Assembly (NCBI RefSeq): GCF_016836705.1
Contig: NZ_JAFCGY010000005.1
Location: 186,001 to 250,000, forward strand
DNA: 64,000 nucleotides
Reading direction: 5' to 3'
Source: Mesorhizobium caraganae
Lineage (GTDB): Bacteria; Pseudomonadota; Alphaproteobacteria; Rhizobiales; Rhizobiaceae
The notes beneath the pieces are model-generated. The model was not told the origin of the DNA, did no database searches, and saw only the letters and a list, made by a program, of their open reading frames with translations. The position numbers and the translations under genes were made by a program. Positions 43,640-52,000 of this stretch are shown here, piece by piece. Each line of letters starts with the position of its first letter. Position 1 is the stretch's first letter.

Positions 43640-43960
43640 TCACCCCTGCGGTGGTTTCTTCTTTTTCTTGGCCGCGGCGCGCTCCTTTTTCATCCAAAAA
43701 CGGATCGGGATCGGCGGCTGCCAGATCGCTCCATGTGCCGACGTCGGCCTCGGGGAAGAACAGCAGCCGGCGGTTGTTCTTGTAATTGCCCTCCTTGAAA
43801 TTCGGCCCAATCCAGGCGCCGATCGTGTCGAGCTCCAGCCATTTGCTCTGCTCGCCCGCGCGGGACCCGGCTTGCCAAACATCACTGCGCCGCCCATAGA
43901 ACGGCTCGGATCATCGCCCTGCTTCAAAAGGCTGTTGTCGGCCCATTTGCCAAGGATACC
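43640..43960 (-). pseudogene. Frameshifted conserved hypothetical gene
   Basis: On the minus strand one frame encodes GILGKWADNSLLKQGDDPSR and then SMGGAVMFGKPGPA, a second frame continues SKWLELDTIGAWIGPNFKEG, NYKNNRRLLFFPEADVGTW and DLAAADPDPFLDE, and the first frame resumes with KKERAAAKKKKKPPQG and TGA at 43640. The composite reads like one ordinary protein whose Lys-rich end is typical of a C-terminus. A missing base near 43858 in a GC run and an extra A near 43690 would explain the two switches. I do not recognise the family. A sequencing error is an alternative. Confidence 0.55.
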
Positions 43961-43984
43961 CTCGATGCCTGCGACACCGTCCCC

Positions 43985-45010
43985 TTGGTCAAGGCTGTGA
44001 CAGCCACCCTAGCCAGCCTCGGATGGACGGATTTCTTCGGCGATCAGCTTGAACCCGATGAGGCGGACCTCGTCCCGACCCGCATTGCCTCGGTGCACCG
44101 TGACCGCCTGGCCGGCCTGTCCCAGGCAGGGCCAACCGATCTGACGCTGCCGGCGAATGCGAACACCGGCGACTACGCCGTCGGCGACTGGGTGCTTGTC
44201 GAGCCCCATACGCATCTGCTGCGGCGCCGCCTGACCCGCAAGACGGTGCTGGAGCGCCGCACGCAGGGCGGCAGGGTGCCGCAGCTGGCCGCAGCCAATG
44301 TCGACACGCTGTTCATCGTCACCTCCTGCAATGCCGATTTCAACATCGCCCGGCTCGAGCGCTATCTGGCGCTGGCCAACGAGGCCGGAACGATGCCGGT
44401 GATCCTGCTGACCAAGGCCGACACGGCCGAAGACGCAGAGGCGTACCAACGCCAGGCCGCGGCCCTGCAGCGCGGGCTGGCCGTGGTGATGCTGAACCCG
44501 CGCATAGCGGATGCCGCAACCGCGCTCGCCGTCTGGTGCGGCGCGGGCCAGACGGTGGCGCTGGTCGGCTCCTCCGGCGTCGGCAAATCGACACTGGTCA
44601 ACACGCTGGCCGGATCGGCGCAGCAAACGCCGCAACAGACCGCCGGCATCCGTGAGCACGATGCCAAGGGCCGCCACACCACCACAGCCAGATCGCTGCA
44701 CGCCATTGCCGGCGGCGGCTGGGTGATCGACACGCCGGGCATGCGCACGCTGCACGTCAGCGACGTTGCTTCCGGCATCGACACGCTGTTTGCCGAAATC
44801 ACCGAGCTTGCCCCGCTGTGCAAATTCCGCGACTGCACCCATGTCCACGAACCGGGCTGCGCGGTGCAGGCTGCTTTGAAGGCAGGCACACTCGACCCCG
44901 AGCGCCTGGCCCGCTGGCGCAAACTATCCGAGGAAAACCAGGGCAATACGCCGGTTCAGAGCGGGCCGCGCGGCAACAAATCCCCCGGTGGTCGCCCAAA
45001 GCGGCGTTGA
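43985..45010 (+). CDS. rsgA: Ribosome small-subunit-dependent GTPase A
   Basis: RsgA is a circularly permuted GTPase that checks 30S subunit maturation. The 341-residue protein shows the permuted order G4 (LLTKAD), G1 (GSSGVGKSTL), G3 (DTPGMR), an OB-fold before them (VGDWVLVE), and the C-terminal zinc knuckle CKFRDCTHVHEPGC. The start is uncertain: TTG 43985 gives the listed length, GTG 43997 is four codons later. The start region overlaps the 5' side of the broken gene on the other strand. Confidence 0.92.
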   Translation: MVKAVTATLASLGWTDFFGDQLEPDEADLVPTRIASVHRDRLAGLSQAGPTDLTLPANANTGDYAVGDWVLVEPHTHLLRRRLTRKTVLERRTQGGRVPQLAAANVDTLFIVTSCNADFNIARLERYLALANEAGTMPVILLTKADTAEDAEAYQRQAAALQRGLAVVMLNPRIADAATALAVWCGAGQTVALVGSSGVGKSTLVNTLAGSAQQTPQQTAGIREHDAKGRHTTTARSLHAIAGGGWVIDTPGMRTLHVSDVASGIDTLFAEITELAPLCKFRDCTHVHEPGCAVQAALKAGTLDPERLARWRKLSEENQGNTPVQSGPRGNKSPGGRPKRR

Positions 45011-45261
45011 GCGGATAATCCGAAAAAGCCTGATTGTTTTCTTCGGACCCGCACCACCCAATACATGCGCCGGCTATCCTAAGTGGATCTTTACCCGTCC
45101 ACGCCTCGCCGAGCGTCTCCCCGCATAATCCCTTGGGGTTATGGCCGCGCTGCGCCGGCTAAGTCATGCTCCGCCTCAACTTCGAGAAATGCGACCGGAC
45201 GCCTGCTCTTCTGGCAGCCTCCGGAAAAAGCATCGGACACAAGCTTCCCGGAGGCGGAACA

Positions 45262-45715
45262 ATGCAAGACACTATCAAACTCGACCGCGCGCTCGGCCTC
45301 TGGTCCGTCGTGCTTTTCGGCCTGGCCTATATGACGCCGATGATCGTCTTCGGCACCTTTGGCGCGCTGGCCACGGCAAGCCAGGGTACCACCGCCATGG
45401 CCTATCTCATAGCGGCCGCGGCCATCCTGCTCACCGCCATCAAGCTACGGCGTCATGGCGCGCGTCTATCCCGTAGCCGGCTCGGCCTACACCTATGCCC
45501 GTCGCTCGGTCAGCCCCAACATCGGCTTCCTCGTCGGATGGGCGGTGCTGCCCGATTATTTCTTCCTGGCGATGGTCATCTGGCTGATTGGTGCGGCCTA
45601 TCTCACTTCCGCCTTCCCTGCGGTTCCGACCTGGATATGGGTCGTCGGCTTCATCGCTGTCACAACGCTGGTCAATGTCGTCGGCATCGCCTTCGCCAAC
45701 CGCATCAACTTCTGA
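45262..45715 (+). pseudogene. APC-family amino acid permease remnant
   Basis: The first frame starts MQDTIKLDRALGLWSVVLFG, then YMTPMIVFGTFGALATAS, typical of the first helices of an APC permease. At about 45445 the coding frame shifts: LLTAI is followed in the second frame by SYGVMARVYPVAGSAYTYAR and three more helices, ending at FANRINF and TGA (45713-45715). An intact permease would have about 450 residues; only 150 remain, with a frameshift and loss of the last two thirds. GGAGGCGGAAC precedes the ATG. A dead gene. Confidence 0.85.
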
Positions 45716-45923
45716 CGCACTTCCAATAGAGCGCCATCGGTGCCTTGTGCTTCCGCCAGCTTTCCTGAGCGCGGGTTCGCGCGTCGTCCCGCATTTCGAG
45801 CAACATCGCGGCGAGTGCCTGGCGGGCACCGATCGGCAGTTCCTGAAGCTGCTTCGCCGCCTCTTCTGCGGCCGATCTCAAAATCGCGGATCGTGTCTTC
45901 GCTAAGATTGGACTTGGCGCCAA
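45705..45923 (-). CDS. Doubtful small hypothetical protein
   Basis: A 72-residue frame with a plausible helical composition (AAEEAAKQLQELPIGARQAL, then EMRDDARTRAQESWRKH). It begins with TTG, has no strong ribosome-binding site and its end overlaps the permease remnant, where the deletion junction may have supplied the stop. It may be the tail of another decayed gene. Included with low confidence. Confidence 0.3.
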   Translation of the reverse strand: MAPSPILAKTRSAILRSAAEEAAKQLQELPIGARQALAAMLLEMRDDARTRAQESWRKHKAPMALYWKCVRS

Positions 45924-46112
45924 GCCGCACGCGGGACTCTTGCCGAAACGATACCAGAACGGCTCGATGCGACCCTTGTCGGACCTTCAGTCGCGCCATA
46001 GGGCTCGCATTTCGTTCTTCATAGGCACATAATGAATGCCGTCGACCGCCAAGAAAGCGCGCTTAGTGACGTCATTCTGTCTCACTGGAGCCCGGTCGCC
46101 CACAAGGTCGCA

Positions 46113-47831
46113 ATGTCCGAAGAAGGCATCCGTCGCCGGCTCGCCGCGATCATGGTCGCCGACGTCGTAGGCTATGCGCGCCTCATGGAGGCGGACGAGG
46201 CCGGCACGCTCGCGGCGCTGAAGGACCGCCGCAGGAACGTGCTCGAGCCCATCGTGCGATCTCATGGCGGACGCATCGTCAAACTCATGGGCGACGGTGT
46301 TCTGGTCGAGTTCGTCAGCGCAGTTGATGCCGTCGGCAGTGCACTCGAACTGCAGGCCAGGATGGCCGATGCCAACGACGACGTGGCCGACGAGCGCCGG
46401 ATCATGCTCCGGATCGGCATCAATCTGGGCGACGTGATCGGCGAGGGCACGGATGTCTATGGAGAGGGCGTCAACATTGCCGCGCGACTCGAGTCCCTGG
46501 CCGAGCCCGGCAGCATCTGCATGTCGCAAAACGTGTACGAACAGGTGGCCAAAAAGGTGAATGGCACATTCGAGCCCCTGGGTGACCGCCAGCTCAAGAA
46601 CATCGAAGCGCCTGTGCGCGCCTACCTGGTCCGTCCTGCTGTTGTCGCGCCGAGCAAGCCAGCGGTCACGTCGGACAAACCGTCAATTGCCGTGTTGCCC
46701 TTTGACAACATGAGCGGCGATCCGGTGCAGGACTATTTTTCAGACGGGATCACGGAGGACATCATCACCGAGCTGAGCCGATTCAGGGAGATCATGGTGA
46801 TCGCACGGAATTCTTCCTTTGCGCTCCGAGGCAAGGCGCTCGACGCCAAGGAAGTTGGCCATAGGCTCGGCGCGGATTTCATCGTCGAGGGCAGTACGCG
46901 CAGGGCGGGCAATCGCGTGCGGGTCACCGCCCAGTTGATCGACGTGTCCAGCGGAAAGCATCACTGGGCAGAGCGCTATGACCGCAATGTCGAAGATATC
47001 TTTGCGGTGCAGGACGAAGTCGTATCCATGATCGTCGGCACGCTGGTCGGGAGAGTCACCTCCACCCGTGCCGAGCAGTCAGGCCGCAAGCCACCGCAGC
47101 TTTGGGCGGCCCACGATCACTTTCTGCAAGGGCGGGAGCGTTCGATACGGTTCGATTCGGAAACCGCCGCCCAGTTCCTGCGCCGCGCAATCGAGCTCGA
47201 CCCGGCCCACGCCCAAGCCCATGCGTGGCTGGCGGGTGTCGCCTATGTCCTCCATTCGGACCATGGGCGGCGAGAAGATCTGGAGGAAGGCCTTCGTGCC
47301 GCACAAACGGCGGTACGGCTCGATCCGTTGGATTCGAGCGGTCACCGGCAACTCGGCCTCATCTATTCTAAGATGAGGCAGTATGAGCAGGGAGGGATAC
47401 ACCTCGACCGAGCGGTCGCGCTTAATCCGAACGACGTGTATGCCTCGATGTTTCGAGGGCTGTGGCTGGCCTTTACGGGACGCGGAGAGGAAGCGCTGGG
47501 CAGTCTGGAGGCAGATCTTCGCCGCGATCCCTTTCCGCCAGCTTGGTACTGGGGGTGCCGCGGAGTGGCCTTTCTGCAGTTGAGGCGCCACGCCGAGGCC
47601 CTCGAAGCATTTCAGCATATCGACCACCTCTGGCACTGGTGGCTCCCCTGCTACATTGCTTCTTGTCAGGCTCGGCTGGGCAATATCGATCAGGCGAAAC
47701 AGTCGGCCGCAGATGTGCTGCGCCTCAAGCCTGATTTTGCCATAGCGGACTTCGAACGGTCTGAATGGTGGCGAGACCCCGCCGATCTTGAACAGATAAC
47801 GCATGGCATGCGCATGGCGGGACTAAAGTAA
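46113..47831 (+). CDS. Class III adenylate/guanylate cyclase with TolB-like and TPR regions
   Basis: A 572-residue protein. Residues about 5-170 are a class III nucleotide cyclase domain (LAAIMVADVVGYARLMEADE, then MGDGVLVEF and GDVIGEGTDVYGEGVNIAAR). The metal-binding aspartates are D in MVADVVG and D in MGDGVLV. Next is a TolB-N-like segment (IAVLPFDNMSGDPVQDYFSD) and an alpha/beta part, then about five TPRs to the C-terminus. This cyclase-TPR architecture is highly expanded in Mesorhizobium and Sinorhizobium. ATG 46113 gives MSEEGIRRRLAAI, the usual start; the frame is open 27 codons further. Confidence 0.88.
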   Translation: MSEEGIRRRLAAIMVADVVGYARLMEADEAGTLAALKDRRRNVLEPIVRSHGGRIVKLMGDGVLVEFVSAVDAVGSALELQARMADANDDVADERRIMLRIGINLGDVIGEGTDVYGEGVNIAARLESLAEPGSICMSQNVYEQVAKKVNGTFEPLGDRQLKNIEAPVRAYLVRPAVVAPSKPAVTSDKPSIAVLPFDNMSGDPVQDYFSDGITEDIITELSRFREIMVIARNSSFALRGKALDAKEVGHRLGADFIVEGSTRRAGNRVRVTAQLIDVSSGKHHWAERYDRNVEDIFAVQDEVVSMIVGTLVGRVTSTRAEQSGRKPPQLWAAHDHFLQGRERSIRFDSETAAQFLRRAIELDPAHAQAHAWLAGVAYVLHSDHGRREDLEEGLRAAQTAVRLDPLDSSGHRQLGLIYSKMRQYEQGGIHLDRAVALNPNDVYASMFRGLWLAFTGRGEEALGSLEADLRRDPFPPAWYWGCRGVAFLQLRRHAEALEAFQHIDHLWHWWLPCYIASCQARLGNIDQAKQSAADVLRLKPDFAIADFERSEWWRDPADLEQITHGMRMAGLK

Positions 47832-48014
47832 CCGGTCGTGGGGAGCTCCCACGCGGCGCCAGGATGTTCGCAGAGATGGTTCTCGATCGGCCATGGACCC
47901 GCGGCGGCTCGAACGGTTCCGGTACTCTGATTTCGTTACTCATAGCAGCTTGATCGGTTCGATCAGCCCTGAGTAGTCGTTGGGCTGTTTGTTGACGGCA
48001 GCCGCATTGACCTC

Positions 48015-48572
48015 TCAGCCGACTCGATAGAACTGCAGCTGCCCGTCAATGTCATGGTTGAGAATGTCCTTCAGGTCGCCAGCAGGCGACTTGGGGTCCA
48101 GCCAGGCCTCGTAGTAAGCCGGATCGAGGATGAGCGGCTGGCGATCGTGGACCTGGTTGACTGGCGCCGCGGACGGCTCGGCAATGATCGTGCAGCTGGT
48201 GATCTCAAGATTCGAATTGTAGGCCCACAGGCCAGCGAACGAGAAGGGCGCGTGGCCCGGCTGGAAGATGTGCCATGGGTCCTTCTTGCCGTCTGCTGGC
48301 GATATCGTCCACTCATAGAAGCCATCGGTCGGAATCAGGCAGCGCTTCGACTTGAAGGCATCTCGAAACGCCGGCGCCGTGTCGATGCCCTCGATCCGGG
48401 CGTTGAACATCGCCGCCTTGGGCATCTCTTTTGCCCAGAATGGCACCAGCCACCAGCGACCGGTCCGAAGATTGTGGTTTCCGTCGTCACTGGCGGTGAT
48501 GAACGGGACTTCGTCGGTGGGCGCGATGTTGTATCGCGGCGCGTCGTTAGCGCCATATACGTGGCGCTGCCG
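48015..48572 (-). pseudogene. SRAP/YedK gene lacking its N-terminus and catalytic cysteine
   Basis: SRAP (HMCES/YedK) proteins form a thiazolidine cross-link with abasic sites in single-stranded DNA through Cys2. This frame encodes the domain from APRYNIAPTDEVPFI through WWLVPFWAKEMPKAAMFNAR, the active-site RCLIPTDGFYEW and the His-containing QVHDRQPLIL, but the normal beginning M-C-G-R-F is missing. Upstream the frame reads only RQRHVYGAND and meets a stop at 48573-48575. A GTG at 48446 could start a shorter, surely inactive protein. The break coincides with the edge of the sugar-catabolic locus. Confidence 0.8.
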
Positions 48573-48602
48573 CTAAACCACAGCAGCCCACCGCCCCCGC
48601 CC

Positions 48603-49787
48603 TCACCCAAACCGCGCCACCGTCCAAGCCCCACCCGCCGCATTCGACTCCACCGCCGCCGCGACAAACTTCACGCCGCGCGCTCCATCTACAACATCGG
48701 GCACCTGCGCGGCCCTTGCTGCATCAACCACCCCACCGGAGCGATGCGCGCGAATAATGTCGGCGGCGTCGCGGTAGAAATTGGCGAAGGCCTCGATATA
48801 GCCTTCCGGGTGCGCGGCCGGCATGCGCGACACGCGCTGGGCTTCCGCCGTCGAGCCATGGCCGCCGCGCACCAGCGTGCGGGTTTCCTCGCCATAGATG
48901 GAGAAGCGCAATTCTTCCGGCCGGCCGCCCGACCATTCGAGCCCGGCTCTGTCGCCATAGATGCGCACGGAGAGATCATTGTAATGGCCGGGTGAGGTCT
49001 GGCTGGCCAGGATCGTGCCGCGTGCGCCGCCGGTCCAGCGCACCAGCATATGCGAATTGTCGTCGAGCCTGCGCCCGGGCACGGCGGTGAACAGGTCCGC
49101 CGACACCGCCTCGGCCTCGCAGCCGGAGATATAGCTTGCCAGGTTGAACGCGTGCACGCCGATATCGGCCAGCACCGCCGACTGCCCGGCGCGCGCCGGA
49201 TCGGTGCGCCACTCCGCCTGCTTCTGGCCCTCGGCGTCGATCGGCCTGGTCAGCCAGTCCTGGATGTAGGCGCCATGCACCGACACGATCCGCCCAAGTT
49301 CGCCCGCCGCCACCATCGCGCGCGCCTGGCGCACCATGGCGTAGCCGGTGTTGTTGAGCGTGACGACGAAGCGGCGCTTTTTCGCCTTGGCGAGCGCCAC
49401 CAATGCTTCGGCGTCGCTGAGCGTCGTCGACAGCGGCTTGTCGCAGATCACGTCGATGCCGGCCTCGAGAAAGGCGGTGGCGATCGGCGCGTGCAGATGA
49501 TTTGGCGTGACGATGACGACCGCCTCGATACCATCCGGCCGCGCGGCTTCGGCTTGCGCCATGGCGCGATAATCGGCATAGCTGCGTTCCGGCGCGATGC
49601 CGATCTCGGCCGCCGAAGCGGCGGAGTTTTCCGGGTCGGACGACAGCGCGCCGGCGACCAGCACGATCTGGTCGTCGAGCCGCATGGCTAGACGATGCAC
49701 GGCGCCGATGAAAGCATTGCGCCCGCCGCCGACCATGCCGACCCTCAGCCGCTTGCCGGCCGATCCGTCCGATGTTGCGTAGACCAT
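48603..49787 (-). CDS. Gfo/Idh/MocA family NAD(P)-dependent oxidoreductase
   Basis: A 394-residue dehydrogenase of the glucose-fructose oxidoreductase/inositol dehydrogenase family. The N-terminal Rossmann motif is VGMVGGGRNAFIGAVHR, the characteristic E-K-P motif appears as DVICDKPLSTTL, and the C-terminal domain has ADIGVHAFNLASYISG. These enzymes oxidise a sugar or cyclitol hydroxyl. ATG 49787 has GGAGGA seven bases upstream. It is divergent from the RpiR regulator and probably belongs to the sugar locus transcribed rightward from 51.2 kb. Confidence 0.9.
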   Translation of the reverse strand: MVYATSDGSAGKRLRVGMVGGGRNAFIGAVHRLAMRLDDQIVLVAGALSSDPENSAASAAEIGIAPERSYADYRAMAQAEAARPDGIEAVVIVTPNHLHAPIATAFLEAGIDVICDKPLSTTLSDAEALVALAKAKKRRFVVTLNNTGYAMVRQARAMVAAGELGRIVSVHGAYIQDWLTRPIDAEGQKQAEWRTDPARAGQSAVLADIGVHAFNLASYISGCEAEAVSADLFTAVPGRRLDDNSHMLVRWTGGARGTILASQTSPGHYNDLSVRIYGDRAGLEWSGGRPEELRFSIYGEETRTLVRGGHGSTAEAQRVSRMPAAHPEGYIEAFANFYRDAADIIRAHRSGGVVDAARAAQVPDVVDGARGVKFVAAAVESNAAGGAWTVARFG

Positions 49788-49811
49788 TTCAAACTCCTCC
49801 ACGTGTGGCTT

Positions 49812-49998
49812 CGTCATCCTGGGGCGTAGCAAGGAGCGCAGCGACGCAGCGCAGACCCCAGGATCCATGCCGTGACTTCAAGGCGTTGCGAAGGTTCAGA
49901 ATCTTCCCTTCCGTCGCATTCCTCGACAAGCGTCGCGGCATGGATCCTAGGGTCTCCGCGACGGAGCTTCGCTCCTGCTTCGCCCTAGGATGACGACG
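49812..49998. repeat. Intergenic inverted-repeat element
   Basis: CGTCATCCTGGGG at the left and the complementary CCTAGGATGACG at the right enclose inner arms GGATCCATGCCG and CGGCATGGATCC. The whole can fold into one long imperfect hairpin between two divergent genes. Similar elements are dispersed in Mesorhizobium. Confidence 0.7.
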
Positions 49999-50076
49999 TT
50001 GGGAAGCCTCACCGCTTACGAACACGATTTCCAATTTTCATATTGTAAAACGATCGTATCGCGCTAGCCTGAAATC

Positions 50077-50958
50077 ATGAGTGGGGCAAGCAAGTCAGGA
50101 CGATCGATCGCCGACGAGGCGGCGACACGCAAGCGGGGACGCTCTCTGGCAGCACTGGGTTATATCCAGCCGCAAACTTATGAGGAGCTGCGCGCCGTGC
50201 TGTCGTCGGGCACGGTGCATTTCCCCAAGCGGCTGCGGCAGGTGGCGATCTTCCTGTGGCAGCATCCGAGCGACGTCGCGCTCGGCACCATCGCGCAGGT
50301 GGCGGCACAGGCCGGCGTGCAGCCCTCGACGCTGGTGCGCTTTGCGCAGATCTTCGGCTATTCCGGCTTTTCCGATTTCCAGGGCCTGTTCAAGGAACAC
50401 ATCAAGGGATCATGGCCGGAAGGGCGTGGCGAGCCGCGCACCGAGACCGAGCCCAACCTGCATTTCCTGCATGGCATGGTTGGGGCATCGCAGGCCTCGC
50501 TCGGCCGCATCGAGACCGGCTTCGATGTCGAGAGTTTCGACAAGATGGTGGCGCTGCTGGCGGATGCCGAGCTGATCTATGTCATCGGCTCCAAGCGCGC
50601 CTTTCCCGTCACCGCCTATCTGTCGCTGACCCTCTCGCAGCAAGGCGTGCGCAACGTGCTGGTCGACAATGTCGGCTCCTCCGCGCTCGACCAGATCGGC
50701 TGCATCGGCGGCCAGGACGCGGTGCTGGCCGTCTCCTTCAGCCCTTACAATTCGATCACGCCCGATCTCGTCGCGGTCGCGCATGAGCGCAAGGCCCGCA
50801 TCGTCACCGTCACCGACAGCACTTTCAGCCCGCTGATCCCGCTGTCGGACGCCTGGTTGGAGGTGGTGGAATCCGACTTCGCCGGCTTCCGTTCGCTCGC
50901 CGCGTCGCTCGCGGTGGGAATGGCTTTGGTCCACGGGGTGGCGCGGCGCGGCGAATGA
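50077..50958 (+). CDS. RpiR/MurR-family transcriptional regulator
   Basis: A 293-residue protein with an N-terminal RpiR helix-turn-helix (LRQVAIFLWQHPSDVALGTI, then AGVQPSTLVRFAQIFGYSGF) and a C-terminal SIS sugar-phosphate-binding domain (LIYVIGSKRAFPVTAYLSLT, then DAVLAVSFSPYNSITP). RpiR proteins such as IolR repress sugar and cyclitol genes and are relieved by a phosphorylated intermediate. It is divergent from the oxidoreductase and upstream of the sugar operon, so it is the likely regulator of both. Confidence 0.92.
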   Translation: MSGASKSGRSIADEAATRKRGRSLAALGYIQPQTYEELRAVLSSGTVHFPKRLRQVAIFLWQHPSDVALGTIAQVAAQAGVQPSTLVRFAQIFGYSGFSDFQGLFKEHIKGSWPEGRGEPRTETEPNLHFLHGMVGASQASLGRIETGFDVESFDKMVALLADAELIYVIGSKRAFPVTAYLSLTLSQQGVRNVLVDNVGSSALDQIGCIGGQDAVLAVSFSPYNSITPDLVAVAHERKARIVTVTDSTFSPLIPLSDAWLEVVESDFAGFRSLAASLAVGMALVHGVARRGE

Positions 50959-50981
50959 GTGCTGTGGGGCAATCGCGCCGG

Positions 50982-51114
50982 CGCCGCCCCTCACCTGCCT
51001 GCCGGCGTCCTCTCCCGTATAGTGACGGGGAGAGGGGCGCGGTCACCGCCGGTTTCGCCAATTTCCAGGGTAGAAAAGCGCCAAGGTTGCGGCCGGGCAA
51101 TGAGGGGCAGCGCT
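50982..51114. repeat. Intergenic repeat element related to 13609-13788
   Basis: It begins CGCCGCCCCTCA and ends TGAGGGGCAGCG, and shares CCCGTATAGTGACGGGGAGA and TTTCGCCAAT with the element at 13609. It is about 50 bases shorter. Confidence 0.72.
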
Positions 51115-51155
51115 GACTTAGGGAGTTGGCTTCTCACGGAGCACAACTGGCACAA

Positions 51156-51186
51156 TTGACTATCGGGAATTACCATTCCATATCTA
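51156..51186 (+). promoter_or_regulatory. Sugar-operon promoter with an IolR-type operator
   Basis: TTGACT (51156-51161), 17 bases, CATATC (51179-51184) is a plausible sigma-70 promoter. The palindrome GGAA-TTACCA-TTCC (51166-51179) fills the spacer. IolR of rhizobia is reported to bind GGAA-N6-TTCC, and an RpiR gene lies just upstream, so repression by occlusion is likely. Confidence 0.65.
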
Positions 51187-51217
51187 GAAAAATAGAAACT
51201 TTGTTCCGGGAGGAGGA

Positions 51218-52000
51218 ATGGAGATTCGGCTGGACGGCAAGGTGGCTTTGGTCACCGGGTCGACGCAAGGCATTGGCCGCGCCATTGCCGAGATGCTGGC
51301 GCGTTCCGGCGCCGCCGGGCTTGTGGTCACGGGGCGCGAGAAGACGCGCGGCGATGCGGTGGCCGCCGAGCTTTCGCAATTGGGCACGCCGACCATCTTC
51401 GTCGCCGCCGATCTTGCCAACCCGGCAGCCCCTGCCCTTCTGGCGCAGACCTGCATCGAGCGCTTCGGCCGCATCGATGCCCTCGTCAACGCTGCCGGCC
51501 TGACCGACCGCGCCTCCTTCCTCGACGCCAGCCTCGACGACTGGGCGGCGCTGTTTGCCGTCAACGCGCGCGCGCCGTTCTTCCTGATGCAGGCGGCCAT
51601 TGCCGACATGAAGGAGCGGCGCCAGGGCGGCGCTATTCTCAACATCCTGTCGATCAACGCCCATTGCGGCTCGCCGGAGCTTGCCGTCTATTCCGCCACC
51701 AAGGGCGCGCTGGCGACACTGACCAAGAACGCCGCCAACGCCCACCGTTTCGACCGCATCCGCGTCAACGGCATCAATGTCGGCTGGACCGACACGCCGG
51801 CCGAACGCATCATGCAGGCCGAGACTTTGGGCAACGGCCCCGGCTGGCTCGACAAGGCCAACGCCGCGCAGCCCTTCGGCCGGCTGCTGACGCCCAACGA
51901 CATCGCCAGTCTTGCCGTCTTCCTGCTCTCCGACGCCGCAGGGCCGATGACCGGCGCCGTGATCGACCAGGAGCAGGCGGTGATCGGGGCGAACCGGTGA
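51218..52000 (+). CDS. Short-chain dehydrogenase/reductase (SDR)
   Basis: A 260-residue classical SDR. Cofactor-binding motif VTGSTQGIGRAIAEML, the NAG-type motif as NAAGLTD, and the catalytic Ser and Tyr-x-x-x-Lys in ILSINAHCGSPELAVYSATK. The Asn in FAVNARAPF and the C-terminal MTGAVIDQEQAVIG are normal. Probably oxidises a polyol or sugar. GGGAGGAGG lies six bases before the ATG. The stop overlaps the GTG start of the next gene (GTGA), so the two are coupled. First gene of the operon. Confidence 0.92.
   Translation: MEIRLDGKVALVTGSTQGIGRAIAEMLARSGAAGLVVTGREKTRGDAVAAELSQLGTPTIFVAADLANPAAPALLAQTCIERFGRIDALVNAAGLTDRASFLDASLDDWAALFAVNARAPFFLMQAAIADMKERRQGGAILNILSINAHCGSPELAVYSATKGALATLTKNAANAHRFDRIRVNGINVGWTDTPAERIMQAETLGNGPGWLDKANAAQPFGRLLTPNDIASLAVFLLSDAAGPMTGAVIDQEQAVIGANR

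Noticed and set aside
43500..43697. A separate 65-residue minus-strand protein
   Set aside because: Its first part is the frame-shifted end of the remnant at 43640-43960 and the rest is low-complexity Arg/Gly/Pro.
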